Positions 9,723 through 18,787 are shown, counted from the stretch's first letter. The stretch: 64,000 bases of DNA from Paenibacillus gorillae (GCF_000513275.1 NZ_CBVJ010000014.1:42961-106960), one strand, 5' to 3'. Numbers and translations are program-made. The notes: generated from the letters alone by a model not told the origin.

Positions 9723-10225
9723 AATCTAGCTTTTGAGCTGAAAATAAAGAAAAAACTTCGCGTATAGAGAAATTATGTACCGGTTAGAGTTCCTCGTAAG
9801 TAACCTCGTAATTTCACACCGTTAGATGCCACATTAACACGGCAACTGAGCATATCAACTTGTGCGGCTTTGTACATCACCAAGCAGCGGACTGATCACT
9901 GCAGTTTGCGCTGCATTTGCACAAGACTAGCAGTCATTTTGAGATAAGCTGCTATTTGTCACTTTTCTCCGTTCAGCCTTCCCGCTCCCAATCGACATAA
10001 CACGCAGCGTCTCTCTGGCACAGTCCGGCTATAACACGTCCCTTTCTGACTGCAATGGCCATCCTGCACAAATCTGTAGAAATGCTTTAGATGGGCATAT
10101 TGCTATTATTTTGACTCTTTTTTAACATCTCAAGGAAGTAATCTCATCTCTTATCGATTAAGAAAGCTGTCAGATCAGAGTGGATGCGTTCATGCCGATG
10201 CTGTTAATCTATGCCGTTTTTTATA
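9723..10225. other. Gene-free stretch between ftsZ and spoIIGA
   Basis: About 500 bases with stops in every frame and no RNA gene I can recognise. The right edge leads into the spoIIGA promoter region. I see no clear repeat. Confidence 0.6.
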
Positions 10226-10227
10226 TG

Positions 10228-10300
10228 GATGATCGACAAAAAAAGTTCTATCACCTCGTCATGATTAGACAGACTTTGAAATAGGATTTGAATATACTGA
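10228..10300 (+). promoter_or_regulatory. Probable Spo0A-dependent promoter of spoIIGA-sigE
   Basis: A TATACT -10 element at 10293-10298 has no -35 at normal spacing. The nearest -35-like hexamer, TAGACA (10266-10271), lies 21 bases upstream. The Bacillus spoIIG promoter is known for an extended spacing of about 22 bases that needs Spo0A. Further upstream the reverse strand reads TTTTTTTGTCGAT (10232-10244), a Spo0A box with one mismatch. The reading as a Spo0A promoter is inference from this layout and the downstream gene. Confidence 0.55.
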
Positions 10301-10364
10301 TGTCAATCGTTCTCTCCGGGCGCTGGCCATCCGCTAGTGACCGGAACCGCAGGAAGGTGACGCC

Positions 10365-11288
10365 ATGGCTGTTTATGTCGATGTGATGTTTTTGCGAGAG
10401 CTGCTAGTGGACGGCAGCTTGCTGCTGACGACAGCTTGGGTGCGCCATATGAGAGCGAGCTCGTGGCGGGTGTTGTCCGCGTCAGCTATAGGCGCCTGTT
10501 ACGTTGTAATGATGCTGTACCCGCAGCTATCGGTCCTTTTTACGCTTCTTGTGAAGGTGTCCGTATCGCTGCTGATGGTGTGGGTCGCATTCGGATTCGT
10601 ATCGCTGCAGCATTTTTTACGAAATATCGCAGCCTTCTATACGGTTAATTTCGTAGCAGCTGGTGCGATTATCGGCATTCATTATTTGTTGATGCAAGGA
10701 TCGGGCGAGGTATGGCGGACCGTCAATTTCATTAAAGGCGGTATGCAGGTTGAATTAAAAATGGGTTTCATTTACTTGTTGGCAGCGTTTTGTATCGGTC
10801 TGTATATATACCGCACCGTGTTGACGCAGCGCCGGGAAAGGGAGCTGGTGCAAACTCATCTAGCTGAAGTGACGATCTGTATCGATGAGCTGGAGCAGCG
10901 ATGCATAGGCCTAGTCGATACCGGCAATCAGCTGTATGATCCGCTGACTCGAACGCCGGTTATGGTCGTGGAGGCCTCGCTCTGGTCGGAGCAGCTGCCG
11001 CCATCATGGCTGCAATGTATCCGGGAAGAGCAGGTGGATCGGCTGGTAGCAGGACTAGGCGGGGAGCCGTTTGAATGGCAGGACAGATTGAGGCTCGTTC
11101 CCTATCGGGGAGTAAACCGCGGGTCGCAATTTATGCTCGCTTTGAAGCCGGATTTTGTTCGGATCGAGCGGGAAGGACAGGTGTTTGTCAACAGGAAGGT
11201 GTTCGTTGGTTTAGATGGCGGCAAGCTTACGGCAGACAGTGCTTATCAAGCGATTATCCATCCGACTCTCGTTCAGAACAACCAATGA
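10365..11288 (+). CDS. spoIIGA: SpoIIGA, sporulation sigma-E factor processing protease
   Basis: This mother-cell membrane aspartic protease cleaves the pro-sequence from SigE after a signal from SpoIIR in the forespore. The 307-residue protein has about five hydrophobic segments in residues 1-155, then a cytoplasmic protease domain with the retroviral-type motif [13 protein letters not shown] (catalytic Asp185). It dimerises, in the known family, to build one active site. AGGAAGGTG stands just before ATG 10365. sigE, its substrate, starts 50 bases downstream in the same operon. Confidence 0.96.
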   Translation: MAVYVDVMFLRELLVDGSLLLTTAWVRHMRASSWRVLSASAIGACYVVMMLYPQLSVLFTLLVKVSVSLLMVWVAFGFVSLQHFLRNIAAFYTVNFVAAGAIIGIHYLLMQGSGEVWRTVNFIKGGMQVELKMGFIYLLAAFCIGLYIYRTVLTQRRERELVQTHLAEVTICIDELEQRCIGLVDTGNQLYDPLTRTPVMVVEASLWSEQLPPSWLQCIREEQVDRLVAGLGGEPFEWQDRLRLVPYRGVNRGSQFMLALKPDFVRIEREGQVFVNRKVFVGLDGGKLTADSAYQAIIHPTLVQNNQ

Positions 11289-11337
11289 TCGATTGTTGCA
11301 TGAGAAACTTACAACTTACCGGGGAGGGATGGGCCGG

Positions 11338-12060
11338 ATGCTCGTCAAATGGAAATTAGTCCTGCAGTTATATTATTATAGAGTTTTGATTTTATTCGGA
11401 TTAAAAGGTGAACAGATCTACTATATCGGCGGCAGCGAGGCGCTCCCGCCGCCCTTAACCCGCGAGGAAGAAGAGTATTTGCTGGATAAGCTGCCGTCCG
11501 GTGACTCAGCGATTCGTGCAATGCTGATCGAACGCAATCTGCGTCTGGTCGTATACATCGCGCGCAAGTTCGAGAATACCGGCATTCATATCGAGGACCT
11601 CGTCTCCATTGGGGCGATTGGCCTTATTAAAGCGGTTAATACGTTTGACCCGGAGAAAAAAATCAAGCTCGCAACCTATGCATCGCGATGTATCGAGAAC
11701 GAAATACTGATGTATTTGCGCCGTAACAGCAAGACGCGTACGGAGGTTTCTTTTGACGAGCCGCTCAATATTGATTGGGACGGTAACGAGCTTCTGCTGT
11801 CCGATGTGCTCGGTACGGAGAACGACACGATTTACCGCAATATCGAGGAGCAGGTTGACCGCAAGCTGCTTCACAAGGCGCTGGATAAGCTGTCCGAAAG
11901 GGAACGGATTATTATGGAACTGCGCTTCGGGCTTGCAGATGGCGAGGAAAAAACGCAAAAGGATGTCGCTGATTTGCTGGGCATTTCCCAGTCCTATATT
12001 TCCCGCCTGGAAAAAAGAATTATTAAGCGTCTGCGCAAGGAATTTAATAAAATGGTATAA
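11338..12060 (+). CDS. sigE: RNA polymerase sporulation sigma factor SigE (pro-form)
   Basis: Sigma-E directs early mother-cell transcription after septation. It has 240 residues: a hydrophobic pro-sequence of about 27-29 residues ([16 protein letters not shown]) to be cut off by SpoIIGA, then sigma regions 2 ([16 protein letters not shown]), 3 and 4 with the helix-turn-helix [20 protein letters not shown]. The sequence nearly duplicates Bacillus SigE. ATG 11338 is preferred to ATG 11329, which directly abuts the GGGGAGGG ribosome site. It shares a transcript with spoIIGA, and sigG follows 104 bases on. Confidence 0.97.
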   Translation: MLVKWKLVLQLYYYRVLILFGLKGEQIYYIGGSEALPPPLTREEEEYLLDKLPSGDSAIRAMLIERNLRLVVYIARKFENTGIHIEDLVSIGAIGLIKAVNTFDPEKKIKLATYASRCIENEILMYLRRNSKTRTEVSFDEPLNIDWDGNELLLSDVLGTENDTIYRNIEEQVDRKLLHKALDKLSERERIIMELRFGLADGEEKTQKDVADLLGISQSYISRLEKRIIKRLRKEFNKMV

Positions 12061-12117
12061 AAATCAAGCAGGACGCAGGGTAGGGCGGCATTGTCAGCGG
12101 AGGAATAAAAAAGGGGT

Positions 12118-12152
12118 CCAAGGAGATAATGTACATTAATGTTTCTCCTTGG
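12118..12152 (+). promoter_or_regulatory. Hairpin in the sigG leader touching the ribosome site
   Basis: CCAAGGAGA (12118-12126) pairs perfectly with TCTCCTTGG (12144-12152). The last two paired bases are the first two of the GGGAGG ribosome site for sigG at 12151-12156. The 17-base loop contains the palindrome AATGTACATT. Such a hairpin should lower sigG translation. The 5' arm itself resembles a Shine-Dalgarno sequence. Confidence 0.55.
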
Positions 12153-12164
12153 GAGGTAATCACG

Positions 12165-12947
12165 TTGACCCGAAATAAAGTCGAGATCTGTGGAGTGGAT
12201 ACTTCGAAACTGCCTGTCCTTACCAATGCCGAAATGCGGGAGTTGTTCACCGCGTTGCAAACCCGAAACGAGTGGGCAGCAAGAGAGAAATTAGTTAACG
12301 GCAACTTAAGGCTTGTGCTTAGTGTTATTCAACGGTTTAACAATAGGGGAGAATTTGTAGACGATTTATTCCAAGTCGGCTGCATCGGACTTATGAAGGC
12401 GATCGATAATTTCGACCTTAGCCAAAACGTAAAATTCTCCACCTATGCCGTCCCGATGATCATCGGGGAAATCCGCCGTTACTTGCGTGACAATAACCCG
12501 ATTCGCGTCTCGCGAAGCCTGCGGGACATTGCTTATAAAGCGTTGCAGGTGCGTGACAGCTTAACGAATCAGAATTCCCGCGAACCGACGATATTCGAAA
12601 TTTCAGAGGCGCTGAATGTGCCGAAGGAAGATGTCGTCTTCGCTCTGGACGCTATTCAAGACCCGGTATCGTTATTCGAGCCGATCTATCATGATGGCGG
12701 AGATCCTATTTATGTAATGGATCAGATTAGCGATGATAAGAACAAAGATGTATCCTGGATTGAAGAAATCGCGTTAAGAGAAGCGATGCACAAGCTCAAT
12801 GACCGTGAAAAGATGATTTTGTCGATGCGGTTTTTCGAAGGCAAGACGCAGATGGAAGTGGCCGATGAAATCGGCATTTCGCAAGCTCAAGTATCGAGGC
12901 TGGAAAAATCAGCGATACAGCAAATGCAGAAGCATGTGAAGACGTAA
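12165..12947 (+). CDS. sigG: RNA polymerase sporulation sigma factor SigG
   Basis: Sigma-G drives late forespore gene expression. The 260-residue product aligns end to end with Bacillus SigG: MTRNKVEICGVDTSKLPVL at the start, sigma region 2 NLRLVLSVIQRFNNRGE with FSTYAVPMIIGEIRRYLRD, region 3, and region 4 helix-turn-helix QMEVADEIGISQAQVSRLEK. The start is TTG 12165, eight bases after GGGAGG. An upstream in-frame ATG at 12129 would add residues foreign to the family. The weak start codon and the leader hairpin both suggest deliberately limited translation. It lies directly after sigE, as in Bacillus. Confidence 0.96.
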   Translation: MTRNKVEICGVDTSKLPVLTNAEMRELFTALQTRNEWAAREKLVNGNLRLVLSVIQRFNNRGEFVDDLFQVGCIGLMKAIDNFDLSQNVKFSTYAVPMIIGEIRRYLRDNNPIRVSRSLRDIAYKALQVRDSLTNQNSREPTIFEISEALNVPKEDVVFALDAIQDPVSLFEPIYHDGGDPIYVMDQISDDKNKDVSWIEEIALREAMHKLNDREKMILSMRFFEGKTQMEVADEIGISQAQVSRLEKSAIQQMQKHVKT

Positions 12948-13044
12948 GGGTGTATAGGCGCAAAGATAACAGGCATGATGAAGACTAAAGACACTGGGAA
13001 GCTAGAAACAATGTCGTGAAGATGAAACACCGTAAGCAAGCGAA

Positions 13045-13083
13045 AAGACGAACCTCACAGCAGCTGAGGGTCGTCTTTTTTTA
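13045..13083 (+). terminator. sigG terminator
   Basis: AAGACGA..CCTCA pairs with TGAGG..TCGTCTT around a short loop, followed by a T run. It closes the spoIIGA-sigE-sigG unit. Confidence 0.88.
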
Positions 13084-13141
13084 TTGAAATTTATTGTTGG
13101 ACTATATAAAATATGGAAGTGAATGAGAGGGGATGGCGCAA

Positions 13142-14182
13142 GTGATTCAGGTGTATGCAAAAAGAACTTATTTGACCTTCATAATGGCATTATGTTTAAC
13201 GCTTGCTATTCCGTTTGGCACCGCCGCTGCTGCAGCAGCAACTACTGTTGAAAGCAGCCTGCATAAGCCCTTGCGTTCAGATGCTGTACTGAGGCTGGGG
13301 AGCACCTCTGCGGTCGTGAATGGCATGACGATGACTGTACAGCCCGTATACGAGAAGAACGGCGTGACGATGGCGCCGGTGAACGTCCTGATTCGGATGT
13401 TCCGATTGGATTACAGCTACGATCAGAAAAATCGAAGCTTCTGGCTCAAAACCCGGTTGTTCGAGCAGCAGCAGCTTTCCTTCAAGCTGGGTGAGCGCAA
13501 AGGAGAGTCCAACAATGGATTGAAAATCCGGACGTTCACGCTGTCTGCGGCTCCTCTCGAAAAGAAGGGCTCGCTGATGGTACCGCTCCGGGATATCGTC
13601 GAGCAATTGGGAGGAAAAGTAACCTATGATGCAAAGACGAAGGAAGTCCGTATTAAAGGTGTCGATAAACCGGTAACCGATAGCAAATATCGGATCGGAG
13701 ACAGCAGCAGGGGCTGGTCAATTGCCGCACCAGCAGGATTTAAACCCGAAAACCTAGGGAAAATAGAGACGTGCGAAGGCTGTTTTGCTATTAGCGGATT
13801 TGCCAGCGACCGTGAATATTTGCTTATAGTGAGCGTAAGTGACAGCAACAGCCGCTTAACGCTCAAGCAGTTGCAAGAGCAAACGGTAGCAAAGCTGCAC
13901 CCGTCCCAGGTTGTACAGGAAAGCCGTTTTGCGAAGCAGCCTGCAGGGGAATTCAGCGTCGTATCGACTTCGTGGAATGATGCTTTTACAGCCCGGTACA
14001 ATGAATACTGGACAATTCAAGCAGATGAACGTATTTATACCATCGTCTTTATTCAAGGCAGCTATGGGAACGGACATATTATCGGGGAGCGCGACCGCAT
14101 TGCTCTCGCCTTTATGGAGACGTTCAAAACAACGTTTACTTCTGGCAACCCCAACCAGATTGATACCTATGAAAAATTATAA
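13142..14182 (+). CDS. Secreted protein with copper amine oxidase N-terminal-like domain
   Basis: The product has a Sec signal peptide (hydrophobic LTFIMALCLTLAIPF then an alanine run). It is followed by a copper-amine-oxidase N-terminal-like repeat region (residues about 45-170): a VNGMTMTVQPVYEKNGVTMAPV half and a SLMVPLRDIVEQLGGKVTYD half, each ending in the K/R-rich strand typical of these Paenibacillaceae stalk domains. The C-terminal half (about 185-345) is an uncharacterised alpha/beta region. It lacks any enzyme motif I can name. GTG 13142 is favoured over ATG 13133, which abuts the GAGAGGGG site. It sits alone between terminators. Probably an envelope protein. Confidence 0.75.
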   Translation: MIQVYAKRTYLTFIMALCLTLAIPFGTAAAAAATTVESSLHKPLRSDAVLRLGSTSAVVNGMTMTVQPVYEKNGVTMAPVNVLIRMFRLDYSYDQKNRSFWLKTRLFEQQQLSFKLGERKGESNNGLKIRTFTLSAAPLEKKGSLMVPLRDIVEQLGGKVTYDAKTKEVRIKGVDKPVTDSKYRIGDSSRGWSIAAPAGFKPENLGKIETCEGCFAISGFASDREYLLIVSVSDSNSRLTLKQLQEQTVAKLHPSQVVQESRFAKQPAGEFSVVSTSWNDAFTARYNEYWTIQADERIYTIVFIQGSYGNGHIIGERDRIALAFMETFKTTFTSGNPNQIDTYEKL

Positions 14183-14195
14183 AGCTGTTGAGAAG

Positions 14196-14226
14196 TCTCC
14201 CGCTTCCCGCGGGAGATTTTGTTTTT
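14196..14226 (+). terminator. Terminator after the secreted protein gene
   Basis: TCTCCCGC pairs with GCGGGAGA around a 5-base loop and is followed by a T-rich tract. Confidence 0.9.
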
Positions 14227-14327
14227 TTAACAGAATCGGACATTTTGGGCAAATCCCACATATAAATAAAGAAGAGGGCGGCAAACGCCCATTCAACCCG
14301 ACTCCGCTGGAAAAGTGGTGAAGCGAA

Positions 14328-14606
14328 ATGAAAATATCCGATTTTCAAACGAAGGATGTTATTAATATTGTCGACGGTAAAAAACTAGGGCAGGTGAGCG
14401 ATTTGGAGCTCGATCTGCGTCAAGGCCGCATTGACTCCATCGTCATCCCGCAATATACAAGATTTATGGGGCTGTTCGGGAGCGGCGGTACGGAAGTCGT
14501 CATTCCATGGCGCAATATCGTCAAGATCGGTACAGACGTTGTGCTGGTTCGTATGGACGAAACGAAGCCGCGTATTGAAGAAGAAGATTTGCACGCCCGC
14601 TCATAA
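14328..14606 (+). CDS. ylmC: YlmC/YmxH family PRC-barrel protein
   Basis: A 92-residue single PRC-barrel domain protein of the YlmC/YmxH family, found in sporulating Firmicutes near sigG. The pattern KDVINIVDGKKLGQVSDLELD followed by strands IDSIVIP and TEVVIPWRNIVKIG is characteristic. The biochemical role is not established. A start at ATG 14328 gives the family N-terminus. It heads the ylm-sepF-divIVA run. Confidence 0.88.
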   Translation: MKISDFQTKDVINIVDGKKLGQVSDLELDLRQGRIDSIVIPQYTRFMGLFGSGGTEVVIPWRNIVKIGTDVVLVRMDETKPRIEEEDLHARS

Positions 14607-14638
14607 CACGGTAAACTGCTATCAGAGGTGAGTGCCGG

Positions 14639-15499
14639 ATGGAAACATTTAGAGCTGTACAATCGGCGAAGGGACCTTCGCTTTTTTTGTTGTCTCCATG
14701 GCTGGAGCAAAACGAACGGCTGACTGCTGGATTTACGGGCCGTGACGGAGGAGTAAGCGGAGCGCCATGGACTTCGCTCAACTTAGCGCTTCATGTAAAT
14801 GACCGCGATGAGGACGTCGTCCGCAATCGGAGCCTGCTGACGGAGGTGCTGGATTGGCCGGTTGAGGCATGGACTTGTGCCGAACAGGTGCACGGTTGCG
14901 ACGTACGGCATATCGGATTGGAAGACCGGGGCAAGGGCCGTCTTTCCCGCGATTCCGCAATCCCTGATACAGATGCGATAATGACGGATGTGCCGGGCGT
15001 GCTTCTGGCTTCTTTTTATGCCGATTGCGTTCCGCTGTATTTCTATGATCCGGAGCATGAAGCGGTTGCGCTTGCGCATGCGGGCTGGAAGGGGACAGTG
15101 CTGGAGATCGCCGCGAAGACGGTTCAGGCGATGGCTGACCGTTACGGGACGAAGCCGGAGCAGGTGAGAGCTGCAATCGGCCCGTCGATTGACGACTGCT
15201 GCTACGAGGTGGATGGCATTGTGATCGATCGGTTAGACGAGCTTGCCAGCCGTTTTGCAGCGTCTGGAACGGCCGAGGAAGCTGATGAATCCTTAATGAA
15301 AAGGATGCCAAATGGAAAAGCTATGGTAAACTTGAAACAATTTAACCGACAGATTATGATAAAAGCAGGAATTTTGCCGATTCATATCGAATTGTCAAAG
15401 TGGTGCACGGGATGCAATCGGGAAAAGTTTTTTTCCCATCGTATGGAAGGCGGCTCCACCGGCCGGATGGCCAGCTGGATCGGTATCCGGGAGAGGTGA
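14639..15499 (+). CDS. pgeF: PgeF/YlmD, peptidoglycan editing factor (polyphenol-oxidase/laccase-like fold)
   Basis: Family members (YfiH/YlmD, DUF152) are cytoplasmic, often annotated as laccases. In E. coli YfiH removes wrongly incorporated serine from murein precursors. The 286-residue product has the metal-site motifs: AEQVHGCDVRHI, TDAIMTDVPGVLLASFYADCVPLYF, LAHAGWKGTVLEIAAKTV, and IGPSIDDCCYEV. These supply the His/Cys/His ligands. AGAGGTGAGTG precedes ATG 14639. The gene ends in TGA 15497-15499, overlapping the alternative upstream ATG of ylmE, so translation is probably coupled. Confidence 0.92.
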   Translation: METFRAVQSAKGPSLFLLSPWLEQNERLTAGFTGRDGGVSGAPWTSLNLALHVNDRDEDVVRNRSLLTEVLDWPVEAWTCAEQVHGCDVRHIGLEDRGKGRLSRDSAIPDTDAIMTDVPGVLLASFYADCVPLYFYDPEHEAVALAHAGWKGTVLEIAAKTVQAMADRYGTKPEQVRAAIGPSIDDCCYEVDGIVIDRLDELASRFAASGTAEEADESLMKRMPNGKAMVNLKQFNRQIMIKAGILPIHIELSKWCTGCNREKFFSHRMEGGSTGRMASWIGIRER

Positions 15500-15507
15500 T
15501 GGTTGAT

Positions 15508-16221
15508 ATGACACAATTGACAGACAGAATGCAAGAAGTGGAGAGACGCATCGAAGAAGCCTGCGAACGAAGCGGGCGGAAGCGGGAAGATGTTCACGTT
15601 ATTGCGGTAACGAAATACGTCTCGCTGCAGACGGCCGAGGAAGCTTACCAGCTTGGTCTGCATCATCTTGGCGAGAATCGCTGGCAGGATGCCCAGCGGA
15701 AGTGGGAAGCGATTAGCGGACCAGAAGCTGAAGGGCAGAATGGACAAGCGGTATGGCATTTTATCGGCTCGCTGCAAACGAATAAGGCAAAGGACGTCAT
15801 CGGCAAATTTACATATATTCATTCGCTGGACCGGCTGTCACTCGCGCAGGCGATTAACAAGCAAGCGGCCCAGCTCGCCATCAAGGTGCCGTGCTTTATT
15901 CAAGTCAATATTTCAGGCGAGGATTCCAAGCATGGATTGCCTCCGGAGCAAGTGAAGGATTTCCTGACCGAGCTTCGCAATTATCCGCATTTGCAGCCGG
16001 TAGGTCTAATGACGATGGCACCTTATGAGACGGAAGCGCAAGCGACACGGCCAATCTTCCGTGCGCTTCGCCAATTACGGGACGAGCTGAACGAGCAAGT
16101 TGAGCTGGAGCAACCGCTTACGGAACTGTCGATGGGCATGTCTAATGATTTTGAAGTAGCGATTGAGGAAGGGGCAACATGGATCAGACTTGGTACAATA
16201 CTAGTGGGAAAAGAGGGATGA
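15508..16221 (+). CDS. ylmE: YlmE/YggS family pyridoxal-phosphate homeostasis protein
   Basis: A PLP-binding TIM-barrel protein resembling the N-terminal domain of alanine racemase. It helps regulate free PLP and amino-acid pools but has no known enzyme activity. 237 residues. The PLP lysine lies in VIAVTKYVS near residue 40. GENRWQDAQRKW, HFIGSLQTNKAK, FIQVNISGEDSKHG, GLMTMAP and LSMGMSNDFEVAIEEGATW are all family motifs. ATG 15508 has GAGAGGTG at the right distance, whereas ATG 15499 directly touches the site. Four bases separate it from sepF. Confidence 0.95.
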   Translation: MTQLTDRMQEVERRIEEACERSGRKREDVHVIAVTKYVSLQTAEEAYQLGLHHLGENRWQDAQRKWEAISGPEAEGQNGQAVWHFIGSLQTNKAKDVIGKFTYIHSLDRLSLAQAINKQAAQLAIKVPCFIQVNISGEDSKHGLPPEQVKDFLTELRNYPHLQPVGLMTMAPYETEAQATRPIFRALRQLRDELNEQVELEQPLTELSMGMSNDFEVAIEEGATWIRLGTILVGKEG

Positions 16222-16225
16222 TCTG

Positions 16226-16678
16226 ATGAGCGTTATTAACCGGTTTATGAATTATCTCGGCCTCCAGGATGAAGAAGAAGTCGTCGAACGGGAACGGGTT
16301 ACGCATGCAGAAGAGCAGGAGGTTGAAACCTCGCCCTTCGAATCACGTAAAAATACGAAGAACACCAACAATATCGTCAGCATTCATTCTCAGAAAAATG
16401 TCCGAGTCGTTCTGAATGAGCCCCGTTCCTATGATGAAGCGCAAGAAATTGCCGATCACTTGCGTTCACGCAGGGCGGTCATTGTTAATTTGCAACGCGT
16501 TCGGATGGATCTGGCCGTACGCATCGTTGATTTCTTGAGCGGAACCGTGTACGCGCTTAACGGGAATATTTCGAAGCTTGGCCCGAACATTTTTCTGTGC
16601 ACACCGGATTCGGTAGAGATACAAGGGACCATCACGGAAATGCTGGCGGAGGATAACGATTACAATAAAATGAGGTGA
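16226..16678 (+). CDS. sepF: SepF, FtsZ-bundling membrane anchor
   Basis: SepF bundles and anchors FtsZ filaments at the septum. The 150-residue protein starts with an amphipathic membrane helix (VINRFMNYLGL), then an acidic linker (EEEVVERERVTHAEEQEVE), then the globular FtsZ-binding domain with RSYDEAQEIADHLRSRRAVIVNLQRV and DFLSGTVYALNGNISKLG. It follows ylmE closely and precedes ylmG, as in Bacillus. Confidence 0.95.
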   Translation: MSVINRFMNYLGLQDEEEVVERERVTHAEEQEVETSPFESRKNTKNTNNIVSIHSQKNVRVVLNEPRSYDEAQEIADHLRSRRAVIVNLQRVRMDLAVRIVDFLSGTVYALNGNISKLGPNIFLCTPDSVEIQGTITEMLAEDNDYNKMR

Positions 16679-16685
16679 CCTTGAA

Positions 16686-16958
16686 TTGACCGTTTCTGAC
16701 GTAATAATGAGTCTTCAATCGATTTACTGGTTTTTAATCATCGCATATGTACTGCTCTCCTGGTTGCCTAATGCAAGGGAAAGCTTTATCGGCCAAATGC
16801 TTGGCAAAGTTGTAGAGCCGTACTTGGGTATTTTCCGTAAATTCATTCCTCCTATCGGCGGAATGCTGGACATTTCCCCTATCGTGGCGATTTTCGCTTT
16901 GCGGTTTATCGCAATGGGTATTGTTGCTGTAATCGAGTTTTTTATCGGCTTATTCTAG
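16686..16958 (+). CDS. ylmG: YlmG, YGGT-family membrane protein
   Basis: A 90-residue membrane protein with two hydrophobic segments (about 4-24 and 62-88) flanking the YGGT motif region, here VVEPYLGIFRKFIPPIGGMLDISPIVAI. The family is found next to sepF across Gram-positives and is linked to cell division or envelope function, with mechanism unknown. TTG 16686 follows GAGGTGACC. It belongs to the sepF-ylmG-ylmH-divIVA run. Confidence 0.9.
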   Translation: MTVSDVIMSLQSIYWFLIIAYVLLSWLPNARESFIGQMLGKVVEPYLGIFRKFIPPIGGMLDISPIVAIFALRFIAMGIVAVIEFFIGLF

Positions 16959-16976
16959 ACAAAGGATGACTTTGGC

Positions 16977-17759
16977 ATGAAACCAACGATATATGAACAT
17001 TTCCACCCGGACGAGAAAAGCTTTGTCGACCGGGCTTGGGAATGGATTGAACGGTCCGCCCAGCAGCATGAGCTGAAGCGGACCGATTTTTTGGACCCGA
17101 GACAATCTCACATTATTGAGGCGCTGGCCAACCGCAATCCGGATGTGCAAATCCGGTTCGAGGGAGGCTATGCAGAAGCAGAACGCCGCCGAGCTATCAT
17201 TGCTCCTGAATATATGTATCTGGAGGATGAGTCTGCGGGATTATCTGTGCTCAAGGTAGATGGCGGCTCTGGTTCGCTAGAAGGACTGGACCACGGCGAT
17301 TATTTGGGCGCCTTATTGGGACTTGGCATTAAACGTGATCGGATTGGCGACATTCATGTGCATGAATCGTTTTGTCATATTATTATTCTTGATGAAATTG
17401 CCGATTACTTAAATATACACCTTAGACAGGTGCACCGTGTCAACGTGATGACGGATGTCATTCCGCTGGAACAATTGCATGCTGTCGTTCCGGAGCTTCA
17501 GGAAATGACGTTTACAGTGGCGTCTATGCGGCTGGACGGTATTGCAAGCGATGTACACCGGATAAGCCGGACGAAAATCGTCGATCCGATCCGCGCGGGC
17601 AGATGCAGAGTGAATTGGAAGACGGTAGAGAATCCTTCCGAGCAGCTTGGAATGGGGGACGTCGTTTCCATCAAAGGGCTTGGCCGTTTCAAAGTTTTGG
17701 AAACGGACGGCGTGACGAAAAAGGGTAGAATCCGCGTTCGTATTGGCAAATTTATTTAG
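16977..17759 (+). CDS. ylmH: YlmH, S4-domain RNA-binding protein
   Basis: A 260-residue cytoplasmic protein. The N-terminal half is the YlmH-specific domain (FLDPRQSHIIEAL, AIIAPEY, LGALLGLGIKRDRIGDIHV). The C-terminal 70 residues form an S4 RNA-binding domain (MRLDGIASDVHRISRTK, INPSEQLGMGDVVSIKGLGRFKV region). In Bacillus YlmH binds large-subunit complexes and has been implicated in ribosome-associated quality control. Position between ylmG and divIVA is conserved. Confidence 0.93.
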   Translation: MKPTIYEHFHPDEKSFVDRAWEWIERSAQQHELKRTDFLDPRQSHIIEALANRNPDVQIRFEGGYAEAERRRAIIAPEYMYLEDESAGLSVLKVDGGSGSLEGLDHGDYLGALLGLGIKRDRIGDIHVHESFCHIIILDEIADYLNIHLRQVHRVNVMTDVIPLEQLHAVVPELQEMTFTVASMRLDGIASDVHRISRTKIVDPIRAGRCRVNWKTVENPSEQLGMGDVVSIKGLGRFKVLETDGVTKKGRIRVRIGKFI

Positions 17760-17859
17760 CGGCTTTGAAGGATTTTGGTAACAACTGTCGAATCCTTTGC
17801 ACATCGAGTATATCCGAATTTAAGCCGGTTTCCGGCTAATACGTTAAGGAGGTGCGCCA

Positions 17860-18369
17860 ATGCCGTTGACGCCATTGGACATACATAACAAGGAATTTGG
17901 ACGAAGATTGCGCGGCTACGACGAAGACGAGGTTAATGAATTCCTCGATCAGGTCATCAAGGATTACGAGTCCATCATCCGTGAGAATAAAGAGCTTCAG
18001 AACCAAATGCTCAACCTGCAGGAGAAGCTCAATCATTTCTCCAACATCGAAGAAACATTGAGCAAGACGATCATTGTTGCGCAGGAGGCGGCGGATGAGG
18101 TCCGCAACAACGCGAAGAAGGAAGCGCAGCTGATTATTAAAGAATCGGAGAAAAACGCCGATCGCATCATTAACGAATCACTTGCCAAGTCGCGTAAAGT
18201 ATCGCTGGAAGTCGAAGAGCTGAAGAAGCAGGCTTCGATTTACCGGGCGAGGTTCCGGACGCTTGTGGAAGCTCAGCTTGAGCTCCTCAGCCAGGACGGC
18301 TGGGATACGCTGGAGAGCCAGCAGCCGGCATCGCAGATTTCATTTACCGAACAGCTTCAGCGCGGGTAA
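17860..18369 (+). CDS. divIVA: DivIVA, negative-curvature-sensing polar/septal scaffold
   Basis: DivIVA binds concave membrane at poles and septa and positions MinJ/MinD and, in sporulation, the chromosome anchor. The 169-residue product starts with the lipid-binding domain [35 protein letters not shown], with exposed Phe and Arg residues. It continues as a parallel coiled coil with heptads at about 30-140. AAGGAGGTGC directly precedes ATG 17860. The tail after residue 150 is short and polar. Confidence 0.96.
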   Translation: MPLTPLDIHNKEFGRRLRGYDEDEVNEFLDQVIKDYESIIRENKELQNQMLNLQEKLNHFSNIEETLSKTIIVAQEAADEVRNNAKKEAQLIIKESEKNADRIINESLAKSRKVSLEVEELKKQASIYRARFRTLVEAQLELLSQDGWDTLESQQPASQISFTEQLQRG

Positions 18370-18400
18370 ATAGGCTGACGTCCGAATGATGCAAAGTTAT

Positions 18401-18429
18401 TTGACATCCGTTCGGCGATAAGCTATAAA
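18401..18429 (+). promoter_or_regulatory. Sigma-A promoter of ileS
   Basis: A perfect TTGACA (18401-18406) lies 17 bases before TATAAA (18424-18429). Transcription from here would include the whole T-box leader. Confidence 0.85.
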
Positions 18430-18459
18430 TATTAATATTAACAATTGCAATAGAATGAA

Positions 18460-18775
18460 ACTTCATTGACGAGAACGAGTACGCTTAATCTGTTCGTCCC
18501 TCAGAGAGCTGGTAATTGCTGAAAGCCGGCGTTCGAACACAAGCGGAAAATCATCTCCGAGAAGCAGTGCTGAAACTTGTTGTTGCTCGAATGACGGCGG
18601 CGCAAGGAATAAGGACTGACGGGCTGTCCTCCGTTACAAGGACCGCGAATAGGCTATATTCGCGCCAGAGGTGCCGCAAGCGGCTGGAGCATGTCCAGAT
18701 TCGCACGCGGAACGAGGGTGGTATCGCGAGCACAAGTCTCGTCCCTTTTACAGGGACGGGACTTTATTTATTTTT
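18460..18775 (+). promoter_or_regulatory. T-box riboswitch controlling ileS
   Basis: The leader has the T-box sequence GAGGGTGGTATCGCGAG (18714-18730). Its TGGT pairs with the 3' end of uncharged tRNA with discriminator A. Stem I elements are visible: the AGTA motif near 18478 and the AG-rich stem region near 18504. A likely specifier is ATC (isoleucine) at 18550-18552, followed by A. The terminator is a stem of 18734-18746 with 18752-18764, then T-rich. Uncharged tRNA-Ile should favour the antiterminator and raise ileS expression. Confidence 0.92.
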
Positions 18776-18787
18776 CAGGGGGTATGG

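Noticed and set aside
17785..17795. Spo0A-box core TGTCGAA upstream of divIVA
   Set aside because: No promoter is recognisable around it and the 7-base core is expected several times by chance in this length.
18671..18787. Upstream extension of ileS through the T-box
   Set aside because: It would translate the T-box and terminator stems; the conserved protein begins after 18788.
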